Positions 35,222-45,005 of a stretch of 64,000 nt of DNA are shown here, in pieces. This stretch comes from Longimicrobiales bacterium (lineage in GTDB: Bacteria > Gemmatimonadota > Gemmatimonadetes > Longimicrobiales > Gaopeijiaceae). The first letter of the stretch is position 1. Every line of letters starts with the position of its first letter. The notes under the pieces are model-generated. The model was not told where the DNA came from and did not search any database. It was given only the letters and a program-made list of their open reading frames with translations. Position numbers and translations under genes: made by a program. The DNA lies in the NCBI GenBank assembly GCA_958296005.1, contig CATQHQ010000001.1, positions 124,001 to 188,000 of the forward strand. Reading direction: 5' to 3'.

Positions 35222-36090
35222 GACGGCGCGGTGCTCGTGGCGGCATCGTCCAGCTTCTCGGTGCAGATCTCCACTACGTCTCCTGCCGCTCGAACGCGAA
35301 TCAGGCCCTGCCGGCCAGCCTCCTCCGCCCATGCAAGCATAGCGTCGCCCCGGACATCCAGCACTGCGGCCCACCTCGACTTGAGGAGCGAGAGGCCCGC
35401 CGCTCCCTCGGTCCGGCCGAGCCACAGGGCGAACGCAGCGGTGCCGGGCGTCGGTCGAACCCGTCGCCTGACGTAGCGTCCCATGGTTCCGGCCAAGTGC
35501 CCGGCAAGGCGCCACGAGCTGGTCGCGTTCTTCATCACCTTGGCCAGCACGGCGTCGTTGAAGCGCTGCCCGGTGGCGTCGCGGACCGTGTTCGCGAACG
35601 CCAGCCGGTCGAGGGGCTTCCGTACGGCCAGACCCAGAACCGTCGGCGCGGTCAATCGCAGGAGAGGGTCGCGGGCCAGGGCGCACAGCATCGCCAGTAG
35701 CGGGCGACCGAGCGGGTCCTCGTCCCAGAGGCGTCGCAGGACGCGGAACACGGCCAAGCGGCGGTCCAGGCCGTAGAGCTCCGCCAGCCGCTGCCGGGCG
35801 ATCCCTCGGGCCGAGTGGGTGGGCTTGCCCAGCGCGTTCTCCTCGAGGACCGCACGGGCGTAGTCCTCGCTCGCCGCGTCCGGCGGCAGGGCGTCGAAGA
35901 GATCGGAGAGCTCGCCCAGCATGATGTTGCGGCTCGACTGAGTGCCCCGCGGGCCGAAGCGAAATCCAGCCCGCCGCAGTGCGCGGCTCTCCGCCGGGCC
36001 ATGGAAGTCGGCACCGCCGGCAAACCCGGAGTGCATCGTGAAGGCATCCTGCTCCGCGAGGGGGTCTCGAATCGGCACCAACCCGTCCAA
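35218..36090 (-). CDS. brxA: BREX protein BrxA-like (DUF1819)
   Basis: First gene of the BREX operon. An in-frame stop (TAG) lies shortly upstream, so the start must be the TTG at 36090, the GTG at 36078 or the ATG at 36036, giving 272-290 residues. The segment VMKNATSSWRLAGHLAGTM followed by an HTH-like region (AAFALWLGRTEGAAGLSLLKS) resembles BrxA, a small DNA-binding protein; type 1 BrxA is nearer 200 residues, so this one is long. Position before brxB supports the call. Confidence 0.75.
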   Translation of the reverse strand: MDGLVPIRDPLAEQDAFTMHSGFAGGADFHGPAESRALRRAGFRFGPRGTQSSRNIMLGELSDLFDALPPDAASEDYARAVLEENALGKPTHSARGIARQRLAELYGLDRRLAVFRVLRRLWDEDPLGRPLLAMLCALARDPLLRLTAPTVLGLAVRKPLDRLAFANTVRDATGQRFNDAVLAKVMKNATSSWRLAGHLAGTMGRYVRRRVRPTPGTAAFALWLGRTEGAAGLSLLKSRWAAVLDVRGDAMLAWAEEAGRQGLIRVRAAGDVVEICTEKLDDAATSTAPS

Positions 36091-36248
36091 TGTGGAAACG
36101 CCGGTCGGCCTTGGCTAGGTCCTGGCCGCCAAGGAAGCGACGGGGCCGCAGACCGGGCGGCCGTTTGACGAAACTACCGTGGCGCAGGTACCGTAAGCCA
36201 ATCACTACCGCATATCGTCGTCCACGAAGCAACGGAGGCCCACGACCC

Positions 36249-36773
36249 ATGACCGATCGGAAGAACCCCCCAGGCCCCGCCCGTCCGACGCTCTTGGCGG
36301 GAGCCGGGCTGGCGGTGCTGTCTCTGGCGTGCGGTGCGCCCGTCTCCAACGGCAGCGCCGACTCCGCCGACGTAGTGGTGGCCGCGGAAGAGGCAGCCGT
36401 CGAGGCCGAGGCCACCGCTCAGTCCAAAACGCGGATACGGATCGTCGGCGTCGGCAACGTCGCCACCAGCGTGCGGCCGCTTGTCTACGTAGACGGCGTG
36501 CGCGTGGACCGCGGGGAGGCCTCGCAGAACGACGTCTTGAGTGCGTTGGATCCCTCGACGATCGCCCGCATCGAGGTGCTTAAGGGACCGGCCGCGGAGG
36601 AGCTCTACGGAGAAGAGGCTTCGAACGGCGTGATCCAGATCTTCCTCAACGAAGAGGAGGACGCCGACAAGGTCCGGGAAGCGTTGGGCAACGTCCTGAG
36701 CGGGATCGGCGAAGGAATCGCTAGGACGGGCGAAGGGATCAAGAAGGCCGGCGAGCGCATCCGCAAGAAGTAG
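36249..36773 (+). CDS. Lipoprotein carrying a lone TonB-plug-like domain
   Basis: 174 residues from the ATG at 36249, with GGAGG about 10 bp upstream. A lipoprotein signal (LLAGAGLAVLSLACG, lipid Cys about 32) precedes a single plug-like segment: VYVDGVRVDRG, ARIEVLKGPAAEELYGEEASNGVIQIFL. In SusC/TonB receptors this segment closes a 22-strand barrel, but no barrel follows. The rest is a charged amphipathic tail (IGEGIARTGEGIKKAGERIRKK). Function unknown; a surface-lipoprotein adaptor is possible. Divergent from brxA, separated by 158 bp that hold both promoters. Confidence 0.7.
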   Translation: MTDRKNPPGPARPTLLAGAGLAVLSLACGAPVSNGSADSADVVVAAEEAAVEAEATAQSKTRIRIVGVGNVATSVRPLVYVDGVRVDRGEASQNDVLSALDPSTIARIEVLKGPAAEELYGEEASNGVIQIFLNEEEDADKVREALGNVLSGIGEGIARTGEGIKKAGERIRKK

Positions 36774-36804
36774 CGCTCGGGGCTGGGGCTGCGCGGGCCG
36801 AGGG

Positions 36805-37947
36805 CTATCGGCCGCCGCGCTCCAGCGCCGTTGCCAGCAGCTTCCTGCCGTCGTCGGACTCGCGTCGGAAGCCTAGGAGGCGCATCGCGCCGAGCGCCCC
36901 CCAGCGGGCCACGCGCCGGTCCACCACCACCGTGCCCGGCCGGTTGGGATCTCTGCTGACGCCGGGGAGCCAGTGGGCCAGCCGTCCGATCCTCGCCCGG
37001 CGCAGCGCGCTGGACAGCCACAGCCAGAACTCGGAGAACTCCCGCACCACGAAGAAGCCGTCTTCGCCCTGTTCCTGATACAGCGGCATGAGGATGCGGC
37101 CGGTCTCGGGAGCGGTCACGCGGCCACGCCGGTCATCGCCCAGGACTTCGCCGGCGCGCACGGGCTGGAAGTTGAGGAAGCCGGGTCGGCTCATGTAGCC
37201 TTCCTCGTCGTCCGCGGGGTGGCGGTACTTCACCTCCAGCACTCGGGGAAGCCGGCGGTACGCGTTCCGCAGCGCCTTCCAGCCGCGCCGGGCTTCGGGG
37301 GCGTCGGCGTCCGCCAGAAGACCGGCCGAGCGAACCGCCAACCACACCGCCCAGACCGCCCTCTTGATCGCCTCCTCCTCGTTGTGCTGGCCGCACTCGA
37401 AGACCGCCGTCGTGTAGCCGAAGTCGTCCAAGTAGCCGATCAGCGTTCCTTCGATCGCCTCGTCGAGTCCCAGGACCAGCGGCGCGGGGATCTCCATGGC
37501 GAAGCGGCGGTTGCCGAGGTAGTCGGACGTCGTCGTGAACGCGCCTCCGCCCCCGGATGTGGTGTGGAGGTCCAGGACGTACACCGGCCCGCGCCGCCGC
37601 TCGGCGACTTCGGCCAGCACCGCCAGCAGCCGCTGCACCTCCCGATCCTCGTCCGGCTCCGTTCCGTTCGACGACGCCAGCTCCGTCAGCCGAGCCGCCG
37701 TCCACGCCCGGTTCAGGTCGTAGGCGACGAACCGCCGCCTCGCCGCCAGCGCCTTCAAGTTGCCCGCCACGGCCACGAAGTCCCCCGCCAACCGTTCCCG
37801 GCGCGCCTCGACCCCCCGCACGACCTCTTCTAGCGCCCGCACGCCCGCAGGCTCGTTCCCGTGCAGCCCGCCGACGCACAGCAGCAGCGGGCCGTCCGTC
37901 GGCCCGGCGACCCAGGCGACCTCGCCGACCTCCAGTCCCTCCGCCAT
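36805..37947 (-). CDS. Succinylglutamate desuccinylase/aspartoacylase-family (M14-like) protein
   Basis: A 380-residue zinc hydrolase. GGLHGNEPAGVRALEEV carries the His/Glu metal ligands, followed by AYDLNRAW, VYVLDLHTTSGGGGAF (third ligand His) and a C-terminal TTAVFECGQHNEEEAI (catalytic Glu). The family deacylates N-acyl amino acids or acts as a carboxypeptidase. It follows the GCS2-CBS gene by 9 bp, suggesting a shared gamma-glutamyl or N-acyl amino-acid pathway (inference). Confidence 0.85.
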   Translation of the reverse strand: MAEGLEVGEVAWVAGPTDGPLLLCVGGLHGNEPAGVRALEEVVRGVEARRERLAGDFVAVAGNLKALAARRRFVAYDLNRAWTAARLTELASSNGTEPDEDREVQRLLAVLAEVAERRRGPVYVLDLHTTSGGGGAFTTTSDYLGNRRFAMEIPAPLVLGLDEAIEGTLIGYLDDFGYTTAVFECGQHNEEEAIKRAVWAVWLAVRSAGLLADADAPEARRGWKALRNAYRRLPRVLEVKYRHPADDEEGYMSRPGFLNFQPVRAGEVLGDDRRGRVTAPETGRILMPLYQEQGEDGFFVVREFSEFWLWLSSALRRARIGRLAHWLPGVSRDPNRPGTVVVDRRVARWGALGAMRLLGFRRESDDGRKLLATALERGGR

Positions 37948-37956
37948 CCGGGCCGA

Positions 37957-39870
37957 CTACTCCTCCTGGAGTCGGTCTTCCAACAGCTGGTAGGCCATCG
38001 GCATGAAGTCGGTCTCGCTGACCAGCCCCACCAGCTGCCCGCCCCGAACCACCGGCAACGCGGACACCCTGTGCTCCCGCATCTTGCGGATCGCCTCCAG
38101 GGTGGGCGTCTCGGGCGCAACCGTGACCGGGTCCCGTTCCATGACAGCGCTTACGGGCGTGCTCTCGGCTTCGGCCTGCGTGCGCCCTTCGGCCATCAGC
38201 CGCAGCACCGACCGATAGGACACGATCCCCACCAACCGGTGGTCCTTGTCCTCGATGAGGACGTGGCGGACTTGGCGCAGGTCCATCAGGTACGCCACGA
38301 GCTCCACCAGCTCGTCCTGGTTCACCGTGGTCAGCGATGTGGTCATGTACTGCTCGACTCGGAGGTAGTTGTACTTCCATCCTCCGGCTTCGCTCAGCTC
38401 CGCCGGTCCCCACTCGGACACCGGTATCCCCCTGGCTTGATGGCGAACCGTCGCCGCGGTCAGCGCCGCCAGCTGCTCCCCCCTTGTGCCCGCGCCCTTC
38501 AGCTTGCTCAGGGAGCGCAGGGCCCAGCTGGCGCCCGTTGTTCCCGCCTCCACCCGACGGCGAACTACGTCCAGGTACTTGTCCGCCTCCTTGGGATCGA
38601 CGGGGTACGCCGCCAGCCCCTCTTCCGCCGCGGGCAGCAGCTTCTCCAGGATGATCCGATCCGCCGGTGCGCTCTCGCCGTCCAGCCACGCCATCCCCGC
38701 GTGCAGGCCCGCGCGGGACGCTGTCAGGAAGTTGGCCTTGGCGTCGTCGAACTCCATCCGCTCCGCGAAGTCGGGGGTCGACTTGGCGATTCCCAGCACC
38801 GCGCCGATCCACAGCACCGCGTTGGCCATCTCGTCGACCGTGGTGGGGCCGGCGGGAAGAGCCCGGCACTCGATCCGCAGGTGGGGCTTTCCGCCGCCGA
38901 CGCCGTAGCAGGGCCGGTTCCAGCGGTAGACCGTGCTGTTGTACAGCTGAAGCGCCTGAAGCTCCGGCACGTCGCCCCGGTCCAGCACCGCCAACGGGTC
39001 TTCGTCCACCTTGCGCGCCAGGAGGACTCGGAAGGTGGCGATGTCGTCCTGGTACAGCTCGGTCACCGAGGACTTGAGCCAGCTGCCGCCGAAGCGGACT
39101 CGGGGGCTCATCTCGCGCATGTGCAGATCGGCGCCGCGGGTGTCCAGGGACTGCTGGAAGAGGGCGATCCGCGTCTCCGCCCACAGCCGCCGGCCGAAGA
39201 GCAGCGGCGAGTTGACCGACGCCGCCAGCACCGGCCCCGTCACCGCCTGGGCCACGTTGTAGAAGTGCGCGAACTCGTCCGCCGTCACCTGCAGGTGCAC
39301 TTGGCAGCTGGTGTTGCAGGACTCGAGCATCACCGAGTCGTGCTCGATCATGAGCTCGTCGGTTCCTCGAATGCGGAGCCGGAAGGCGCCGCCGCCCGCC
39401 GCCAGCATCGTCTCGTTGAGCGCGTAGTAGCGCGCTCGGGGGGTGATGTTCTCCAGCGAGAGGTCCGACTTGCCCAGTGTGGGCAGGATCCCCGTCAGCA
39501 CCACTTCCGCGTTGTGCCGTCGCGCCGCCTGCCGCACCCGATCCACGTAGGCGTCCATCTCGGCGTGCATGTCCGTGAAGCACGAACCTTCCAGCACGCG
39601 GGGCGACAGGTTGGCCTCCAGGTTGAAGCGCGCCAGCTCCGTGGTGAAGGGCTCGTCGTCCAGGTCCTCCAGGACTTCCACGGCGACGGGCGCCGGTCGC
39701 CACGCCTGGTTGACCAGAAACATCTCCTGCTCGGCCCCGAAGCGTCGGATGCCGGACTCGATCAGCCCTTCGGCCAGGATGCGCTCCAGCGCCTGAAGGT
39801 CCCGCAGGAGCGCGCGAGTGAAGATGCGTATCGCTTCCGGCGACCGCTCCGGCACCAAGTCGACGCCCAT
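37957..39870 (-). CDS. Glutamate-cysteine ligase (GCS2)-like protein with C-terminal CBS pair
   Basis: 637 residues from the ATG at 39870. Residues 40-450 match the GCS2/carboxylate-amine ligase fold (RRFGAEQEMFLV, ARFNLEANLSPRV, DSVMLESCNTSCQVHLQV, NSPLLFGRRLWAETRI). About 500-637 hold two CBS motifs (VNQDELVELVAYLMDLRQVRHVLI and APETPTLEAIRKMREHRVSALPVV). GCS2 enzymes join Glu to an amine with ATP; a CBS pair usually senses adenine nucleotides. The fusion suggests energy-dependent control. The substrate may be other than Cys. Confidence 0.8.
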   Translation of the reverse strand: MGVDLVPERSPEAIRIFTRALLRDLQALERILAEGLIESGIRRFGAEQEMFLVNQAWRPAPVAVEVLEDLDDEPFTTELARFNLEANLSPRVLEGSCFTDMHAEMDAYVDRVRQAARRHNAEVVLTGILPTLGKSDLSLENITPRARYYALNETMLAAGGGAFRLRIRGTDELMIEHDSVMLESCNTSCQVHLQVTADEFAHFYNVAQAVTGPVLAASVNSPLLFGRRLWAETRIALFQQSLDTRGADLHMREMSPRVRFGGSWLKSSVTELYQDDIATFRVLLARKVDEDPLAVLDRGDVPELQALQLYNSTVYRWNRPCYGVGGGKPHLRIECRALPAGPTTVDEMANAVLWIGAVLGIAKSTPDFAERMEFDDAKANFLTASRAGLHAGMAWLDGESAPADRIILEKLLPAAEEGLAAYPVDPKEADKYLDVVRRRVEAGTTGASWALRSLSKLKGAGTRGEQLAALTAATVRHQARGIPVSEWGPAELSEAGGWKYNYLRVEQYMTTSLTTVNQDELVELVAYLMDLRQVRHVLIEDKDHRLVGIVSYRSVLRLMAEGRTQAEAESTPVSAVMERDPVTVAPETPTLEAIRKMREHRVSALPVVRGGQLVGLVSETDFMPMAYQLLEDRLQEE

Positions 39871-39929
39871 GATCCTTGCTCCGTTCGGGTTTTGAGGAAC
39901 GCGGCCCGCGCTAGCAAGCGCCGGCAAGG

Positions 39930-40598
39930 TTAGACAAAGCTAGCGATCGACTTCAGAGGCTTCTTGCCGATCTCCGGCACTTGGGCGCCTCTCGCAGGGT
40001 AGCCCACCACCAGAAGCAGAAAAGGCCGCTCGTTTGCCGGGCGGTCAAGTATCTGGTTGAGGAAGCTCATCGGCGACGGCGTGTGGGTCAGGCTCGCGAG
40101 GCCTGCGTGGTGAAGCGCGGTGACGAGGATGCCGGTGGCGATGCCGACGCTCTCCTGCACGTAGTAGTTCTTGACCTTGGCGCCGTCCGGGCGCAGCTCG
40201 AACCGCTCTGCGAAGATCGCGATCAGGCACGGCGCGGTCTCCAGGAACGGCTTGTGCTCGTCGGTGCCCAGGGCCGCCAGCGCGTCCAGCCACTCCTTCG
40301 GCGCACCGCCGTTGTAGAACGCACGCTCCTCCTCCTCGGCGGCGACCCGGATGCGAGACTTGGTCTCCGCGTCGGTGACGACCACGAAGTGCCACGGCTG
40401 GTGGTTCGCGCCGCTGGGGGCCGTCCCCGCCGCGCGGATGCACTCTTCCAGCACCCGGCGCGGAACCGGTCGGCTACTGTACTCCCGCACCGTGCGGCGC
40501 CGAGCGAGATCGGCTCGGAAGCGGGCTGCCCGCCGCTCCATTTCGACGACCGAGTACTCGGCGTAGGACGACAGGGGGACGAACCGGGGCGTAGGCAC
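39930..40598 (-). CDS. Nitroreductase-family FMN oxidoreductase
   Basis: 222 residues from a GTG at 40598; AGGAGG sits right against this GTG, so the exact start is uncertain. [24 protein letters not shown] (FMN site) and the C-terminal [15 protein letters not shown] are typical. The N-terminal [22 protein letters not shown] extension resembles the BluB/iodotyrosine-deiodinase-like subgroup. It probably reduces quinones, nitro- or halo-aromatics; the substrate is unknown. Five bp separate its start from the end of the upstream hypothetical gene. Confidence 0.85.
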   Translation of the reverse strand: MPTPRFVPLSSYAEYSVVEMERRAARFRADLARRRTVREYSSRPVPRRVLEECIRAAGTAPSGANHQPWHFVVVTDAETKSRIRVAAEEEERAFYNGGAPKEWLDALAALGTDEHKPFLETAPCLIAIFAERFELRPDGAKVKNYYVQESVGIATGILVTALHHAGLASLTHTPSPMSFLNQILDRPANERPFLLLVVGYPARGAQVPEIGKKPLKSIASFV

Positions 40599-40603
40599 CC
40601 TCC

Positions 40604-41236
40604 TTATCGCCCGCCGCGCCGAAGGCGCCGGTAGCCCTCCACTACGTCGCCCCCGTCGAGCTCCTGGGCCGCCCGGTCGGGGGACACGCTTAGGTAGCGC
40701 GAGAGGAAGCGCACGTTCACCAGCGCCACGACCTCGGCGTCGGAGAGCGGCACGGTGCTCCACTGCGATGCTTCCACCGCTCCGAAGCGTTCGTAGGCCG
40801 GGGCCAGGGACGGCGGCGCCTCGGCCAACGGCACGTGGAAGTTCCCCGCATGAACCGAGTAGCCGGCCGCGATCTCCATCCAGCTCCCGCCCTGCCGCCG
40901 CTGCGCCACGACCACGTCCGGCGCCACTCTTGCCTGAACGGCCAGGAAGAAGACCACCGAGATCTCGCCGGCGGAGAGTCCCCACCGGGACAGCACCACG
41001 ACCTCCCCGGAGCCGAAGTCGAAGTGCTCGGCGGCGGCCCGCAAGTACGCCTCCCTGGCGTCCGCCTGCTGGGCGCCCAGCTTGTCTGGCACGGTCGGCA
41101 ACGCTCCCGTCGCCAGGACAGCGGCCACGGCAAGCGGTACGGCTCGGGCCCGCGCGACGGCCGACGCCGGCCCGGCGGCCGGTCGCGGGCGGGCGGTCCA
41201 GCTCCACGGGGTCTCGATCCTCTGCAACAGTCCCAC
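40604..41236 (-). CDS. Hypothetical exported protein
   Basis: 210 residues from a GTG at 41236 with AGGAGG five bases upstream. A hydrophobic signal or anchor ([20 protein letters not shown]) precedes a soluble domain ([38 protein letters not shown]) ending in a C-terminal Arg cluster. No family is recognised. Position five bp upstream of the nitroreductase suggests cotranscription. Confidence 0.65.
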   Translation of the reverse strand: MGLLQRIETPWSWTARPRPAAGPASAVARARAVPLAVAAVLATGALPTVPDKLGAQQADAREAYLRAAAEHFDFGSGEVVVLSRWGLSAGEISVVFFLAVQARVAPDVVVAQRRQGGSWMEIAAGYSVHAGNFHVPLAEAPPSLAPAYERFGAVEASQWSTVPLSDAEVVALVNVRFLSRYLSVSPDRAAQELDGGDVVEGYRRLRRGGR

Positions 41237-41310
41237 GGCGTCCTCCTCTCGCTTCCAGAATGTTGTCGCGCGACAGCCGGGCCGCCATCCCCGGCGTTGG
41301 TTCGTCGCGG

Positions 41311-41724
41311 CTACCGGGGTCGGTCCGCCTTCCGGTAGACGAACCGCAGCCCGGACCAGTCCTGGTCCACGGCGCACACCTTGTTGTCCACGAGCCCCGC
41401 GCCCAGGCCGGCGCGCCGGACGTCGGAGGCCAGAAGCTCCCCGGCGAGAGGGCTGCTGCGCTTCGGCCAGGCCAGCCACAGCCCTCCGTCCCACTTGAGC
41501 TGGGGGCGGAAGCGCTCCAGGGCCAGCCCCAGCGCGTCGAAGTCGGCAACGAAGGCGACGATCACGTCGTAGCCCCGCACTTGGTCGAACGCGTCATCGA
41601 TCACGACCGAAGGCTCGAGCGCCAGCGACGCCTCAAAGCCCGACGGCGCGCCGTCCCACCCGACCCGGTGCCCGCTCCGAATCCCCAGCTTTCTTGCCAA
41701 CGGCGTGCCCGAGTACCCGGCCAT
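41311..41724 (-). CDS. DUF3052-family protein
   Basis: A 137-residue soluble protein. [22 protein letters not shown] at the N-terminus and [16 protein letters not shown] in the middle are typical of DUF3052, a small family of unknown function with a Rossmann-like pattern ([17 protein letters not shown]). The ATG at 41724 has a GGAGG RBS. It is divergent from terC, separated by 88 bp. Confidence 0.8.
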   Translation of the reverse strand: MAGYSGTPLARKLGIRSGHRVGWDGAPSGFEASLALEPSVVIDDAFDQVRGYDVIVAFVADFDALGLALERFRPQLKWDGGLWLAWPKRSSPLAGELLASDVRRAGLGAGLVDNKVCAVDQDWSGLRFVYRKADRPR

Positions 41725-41812
41725 TCGTTCCTCCGCCCTGTTTCGGTCGCAACGATCGGCTACGTTCCCAAAACGCCAGCCGCCTGCTCCCCAGCAAGGA
41801 CCCCGCCGCCAA

Positions 41813-42636
<824 letters not shown>

Positions 42637-42750
42637 AAGGGACGAGAATGATCAACGGGGATCGGCCTCCGGTCAAGTGGGACCGGTGGAGCTGACGGGC
42701 AGGGGGCCGGTCGGACCCGAGGCGGCAATCCGCGGTCGGCTCGGGCGACA

Positions 42751-43154
<404 letters not shown>

Positions 43155-43283
43155 ACTGTCAACGATGTCGCCGAACAGGCCGTCTGGCCAGCCCCGGGAC
43201 CGAGGAGGAGCTCCAAGCACTGGGGAAGCGGCGATCAGACGCCCCCCGAGCCGGCCTGTGTTCCAGATTCGGGAAAAAAGTGC

Positions 43284-43312
43284 TTGCATCGGGTAAACAT
43301 ATGTTTCATACT
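43284..43312 (+). promoter_or_regulatory. Promoter with 12-bp palindrome upstream of the histidine phosphatase
   Basis: TTGCAT (-35) and CATACT (-10) are 17 bp apart. The perfect palindrome AAACATATGTTT fills the end of the spacer, where a repressor would block polymerase. It lies 65 bp before the phosphatase ATG. The region is strikingly AT-rich against the surroundings. Confidence 0.5.
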
Positions 43313-43376
43313 GTCGGCTGGTCGCCTTTTTTTCGCTTTGCTGAACCCGTCCCGCAGCCGAGACAAGACTTCTTCC

Positions 43377-44069
43377 ATGACACTGTCTTCCGTCCGAGCG
43401 CTTGCGCTCGCCTCTCGAGTGATCGGTCCGTCCGCTCTCCGTTCCGCCGGCCTTCTCGCGGTGGCCGTGCTTCTCGCGGTCGCGCCCGCGGCCGCCGCAA
43501 CGCCGGTCTCGTCGCAGCCGCAGGACTCGTCGTCGCAACCGCAGGACTCGACGGTAGTCGTGTACCTGGTCCGCCACGCCGAGAAGGCCGACGACGGCAC
43601 GGACGACCCGCCGCTGGCCGTGGCCGGGCAGATCAGGGTGCAGATCCTGCGGGCGCTCCTCGCCGACGCCGACCTGACCCACGTCCACACCACCGACTGG
43701 AAGCGTACCCGGCAGACGGGGCTGCCGATCGCCGAGGCCGTGGGAGTCGAGCCGGTGCTCTACGACGCCCGGGATCTCGACGGAGTGGCCGCCGAGATCG
43801 CGGCGACGCCCGGGCGACACTTGGTGGTCGGCCACAGCAACACCACGCCTCAGCTGGCGGCGGCCCTGGGGGGCGACCCGTCGGGTCCGATCCAGGAGCT
43901 GGAGTACGACCGGCTCTACGTCGTGACGATCGTGCCGGCCCGTCCTCCCCTCACGACCCTGTTGCGCTTCGGCGAGCCCTTTGTGGCGGGCGAGGACTTC
44001 AGCCTTCGGGCCACCAGAGAGCTGGTCCGTCCGACGACGGCGACCGCGTTCGTCCGACCGGGGAACTGA
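43377..44069 (+). CDS. Exported histidine-phosphatase (phosphoglycerate-mutase-like) protein
   Basis: A 230-residue protein with a signal peptide (SAGLLAVAVLLAVAPAAAA) and a short Gln/Ser/Asp-rich linker repeat (SSQPQDS twice). The catalytic domain shows VYLVRHAEKAD (phosphorylated His), TDWKRTRQTG and HLVVGHSNTTPQL (second His). The compact size resembles SixA-like phosphatases, but the signal peptide places it outside the cytoplasm. The substrate is unknown. Confidence 0.85.
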   Translation: MTLSSVRALALASRVIGPSALRSAGLLAVAVLLAVAPAAAATPVSSQPQDSSSQPQDSTVVVYLVRHAEKADDGTDDPPLAVAGQIRVQILRALLADADLTHVHTTDWKRTRQTGLPIAEAVGVEPVLYDARDLDGVAAEIAATPGRHLVVGHSNTTPQLAAALGGDPSGPIQELEYDRLYVVTIVPARPPLTTLLRFGEPFVAGEDFSLRATRELVRPTTATAFVRPGN

Positions 44070-44092
44070 CGGGAGAGCCCCCGCCGACCCGG

Positions 44093-45001
44093 CTACAGCG
44101 TCACCACCAGCGCGACGGTCATCACGCGGTCGAGCTTCCGTCGGGCCGCGAAGACGGTTCCGGCGGGCTCTCCCGCCTGCGAGACCAGCGGCACGCCAAC
44201 CAGGGACGGACGGTTGTCGTAGAGCAGGCGAACGGTGGTCTTGAGCCCGAAGTTGTCGTTCACGGCGACGCTCAGCGCGTTGGTCCAGTCGCCTCGCATG
44301 TCGGACAGCTCCATCGCGTTGCCGTCAAGCACCAGCGTGCTGGTCCACTCGGTGTTTTCGGCGACCTGCAACCAGTGGTCAGCCGAGAGCTGCATGCCGA
44401 CGAAGCTGTTCTGGGTTTCCGGGTTGGAGACCACGTCCTCCTGAAAGGTGTAGGTGGCCGCGTAGCCGGTGCGAAGCCGCCAGGCGTCCCTCTGAATCCA
44501 GCGAGTCGAGAGGCCCGCGGCGGTCACGTAGCGGGAGGCCACGCCGGAGAAGGTGTTTCGGGTCCAGTCGGATTTGACGAAGACCGTGGCGCGTCGCGAG
44601 AGCGTGAAGTCCAGCCGCAGTCGCATGTAGTAGTTTTCCGCCGACACCTCGCTCGTGGAGCGTTCTTCAATCGTGTAGGCGTCGGCGGTGCCGCGGGCCG
44701 TCCGGTCGAAGCGCGTCGTGCGGGTGCGGATCCCGCCGGCCTCGATCTTCAGCTCCGCAGGCTCCCAGGTGCGGCTCAGCGTGGTCGCCAGCCCCAAGGT
44801 TGAGGACGCGGCGTTGCCGCTAGTCTGGACGAAGCTGAACTCGCCGGAGACATGCCAGACCGTGTCCTCTTGTTGAGCGGCGGCCGGGGATGCCGGGACC
44901 AGGTGCGCGGTCAGCAGGAACACGACGGCTGCGGCGACAGGGGATCGGGCGGACCGCCGGCCGTGCGTTGAGCCGTCCGCAGCCGCGCTTGGTCGAGTCA
45001 G
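44093..45001 (-). CDS. DUF481-family outer-membrane protein
   Basis: An exported beta-barrel protein: signal peptide (AAAVVFLLTAHLVPASPAAA), then WHVSGEFSFVQTSGNAASSTLGLATTL, typical of DUF481 (YdiY-like), followed by alternating amphipathic strands to a C-terminal ALVVTL. The start is uncertain: no ATG lies near the signal sequence. A CTG at 45001 (used here) is four bases after the upstream stop, and a GTG at 44923 is the alternative. Confidence 0.72.
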   Translation of the reverse strand: MTRPSAAADGSTHGRRSARSPVAAAVVFLLTAHLVPASPAAAQQEDTVWHVSGEFSFVQTSGNAASSTLGLATTLSRTWEPAELKIEAGGIRTRTTRFDRTARGTADAYTIEERSTSEVSAENYYMRLRLDFTLSRRATVFVKSDWTRNTFSGVASRYVTAAGLSTRWIQRDAWRLRTGYAATYTFQEDVVSNPETQNSFVGMQLSADHWLQVAENTEWTSTLVLDGNAMELSDMRGDWTNALSVAVNDNFGLKTTVRLLYDNRPSLVGVPLVSQAGEPAGTVFAARRKLDRVMTVALVVTL

Positions 45002-45005
45002 GGGT

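Noticed and set aside
34667-36415. A 582-codon minus-strand frame covering brxB and brxA
   Set aside because: Only its last 184 codons are BrxB; the rest is out of frame with the BrxA-like gene and has no coding character.
36090-36773. Longer start for the plug-like lipoprotein at 36090
   Set aside because: The extension is Arg-rich antisense/promoter sequence; the ATG at 36249 has an RBS and a proper lipoprotein signal.
37133-39703. Minus-strand 856-codon frame across the GCS2-CBS and aspartoacylase-like genes
   Set aside because: Gly/Arg-rich shadow spanning two recognisable genes in another frame.
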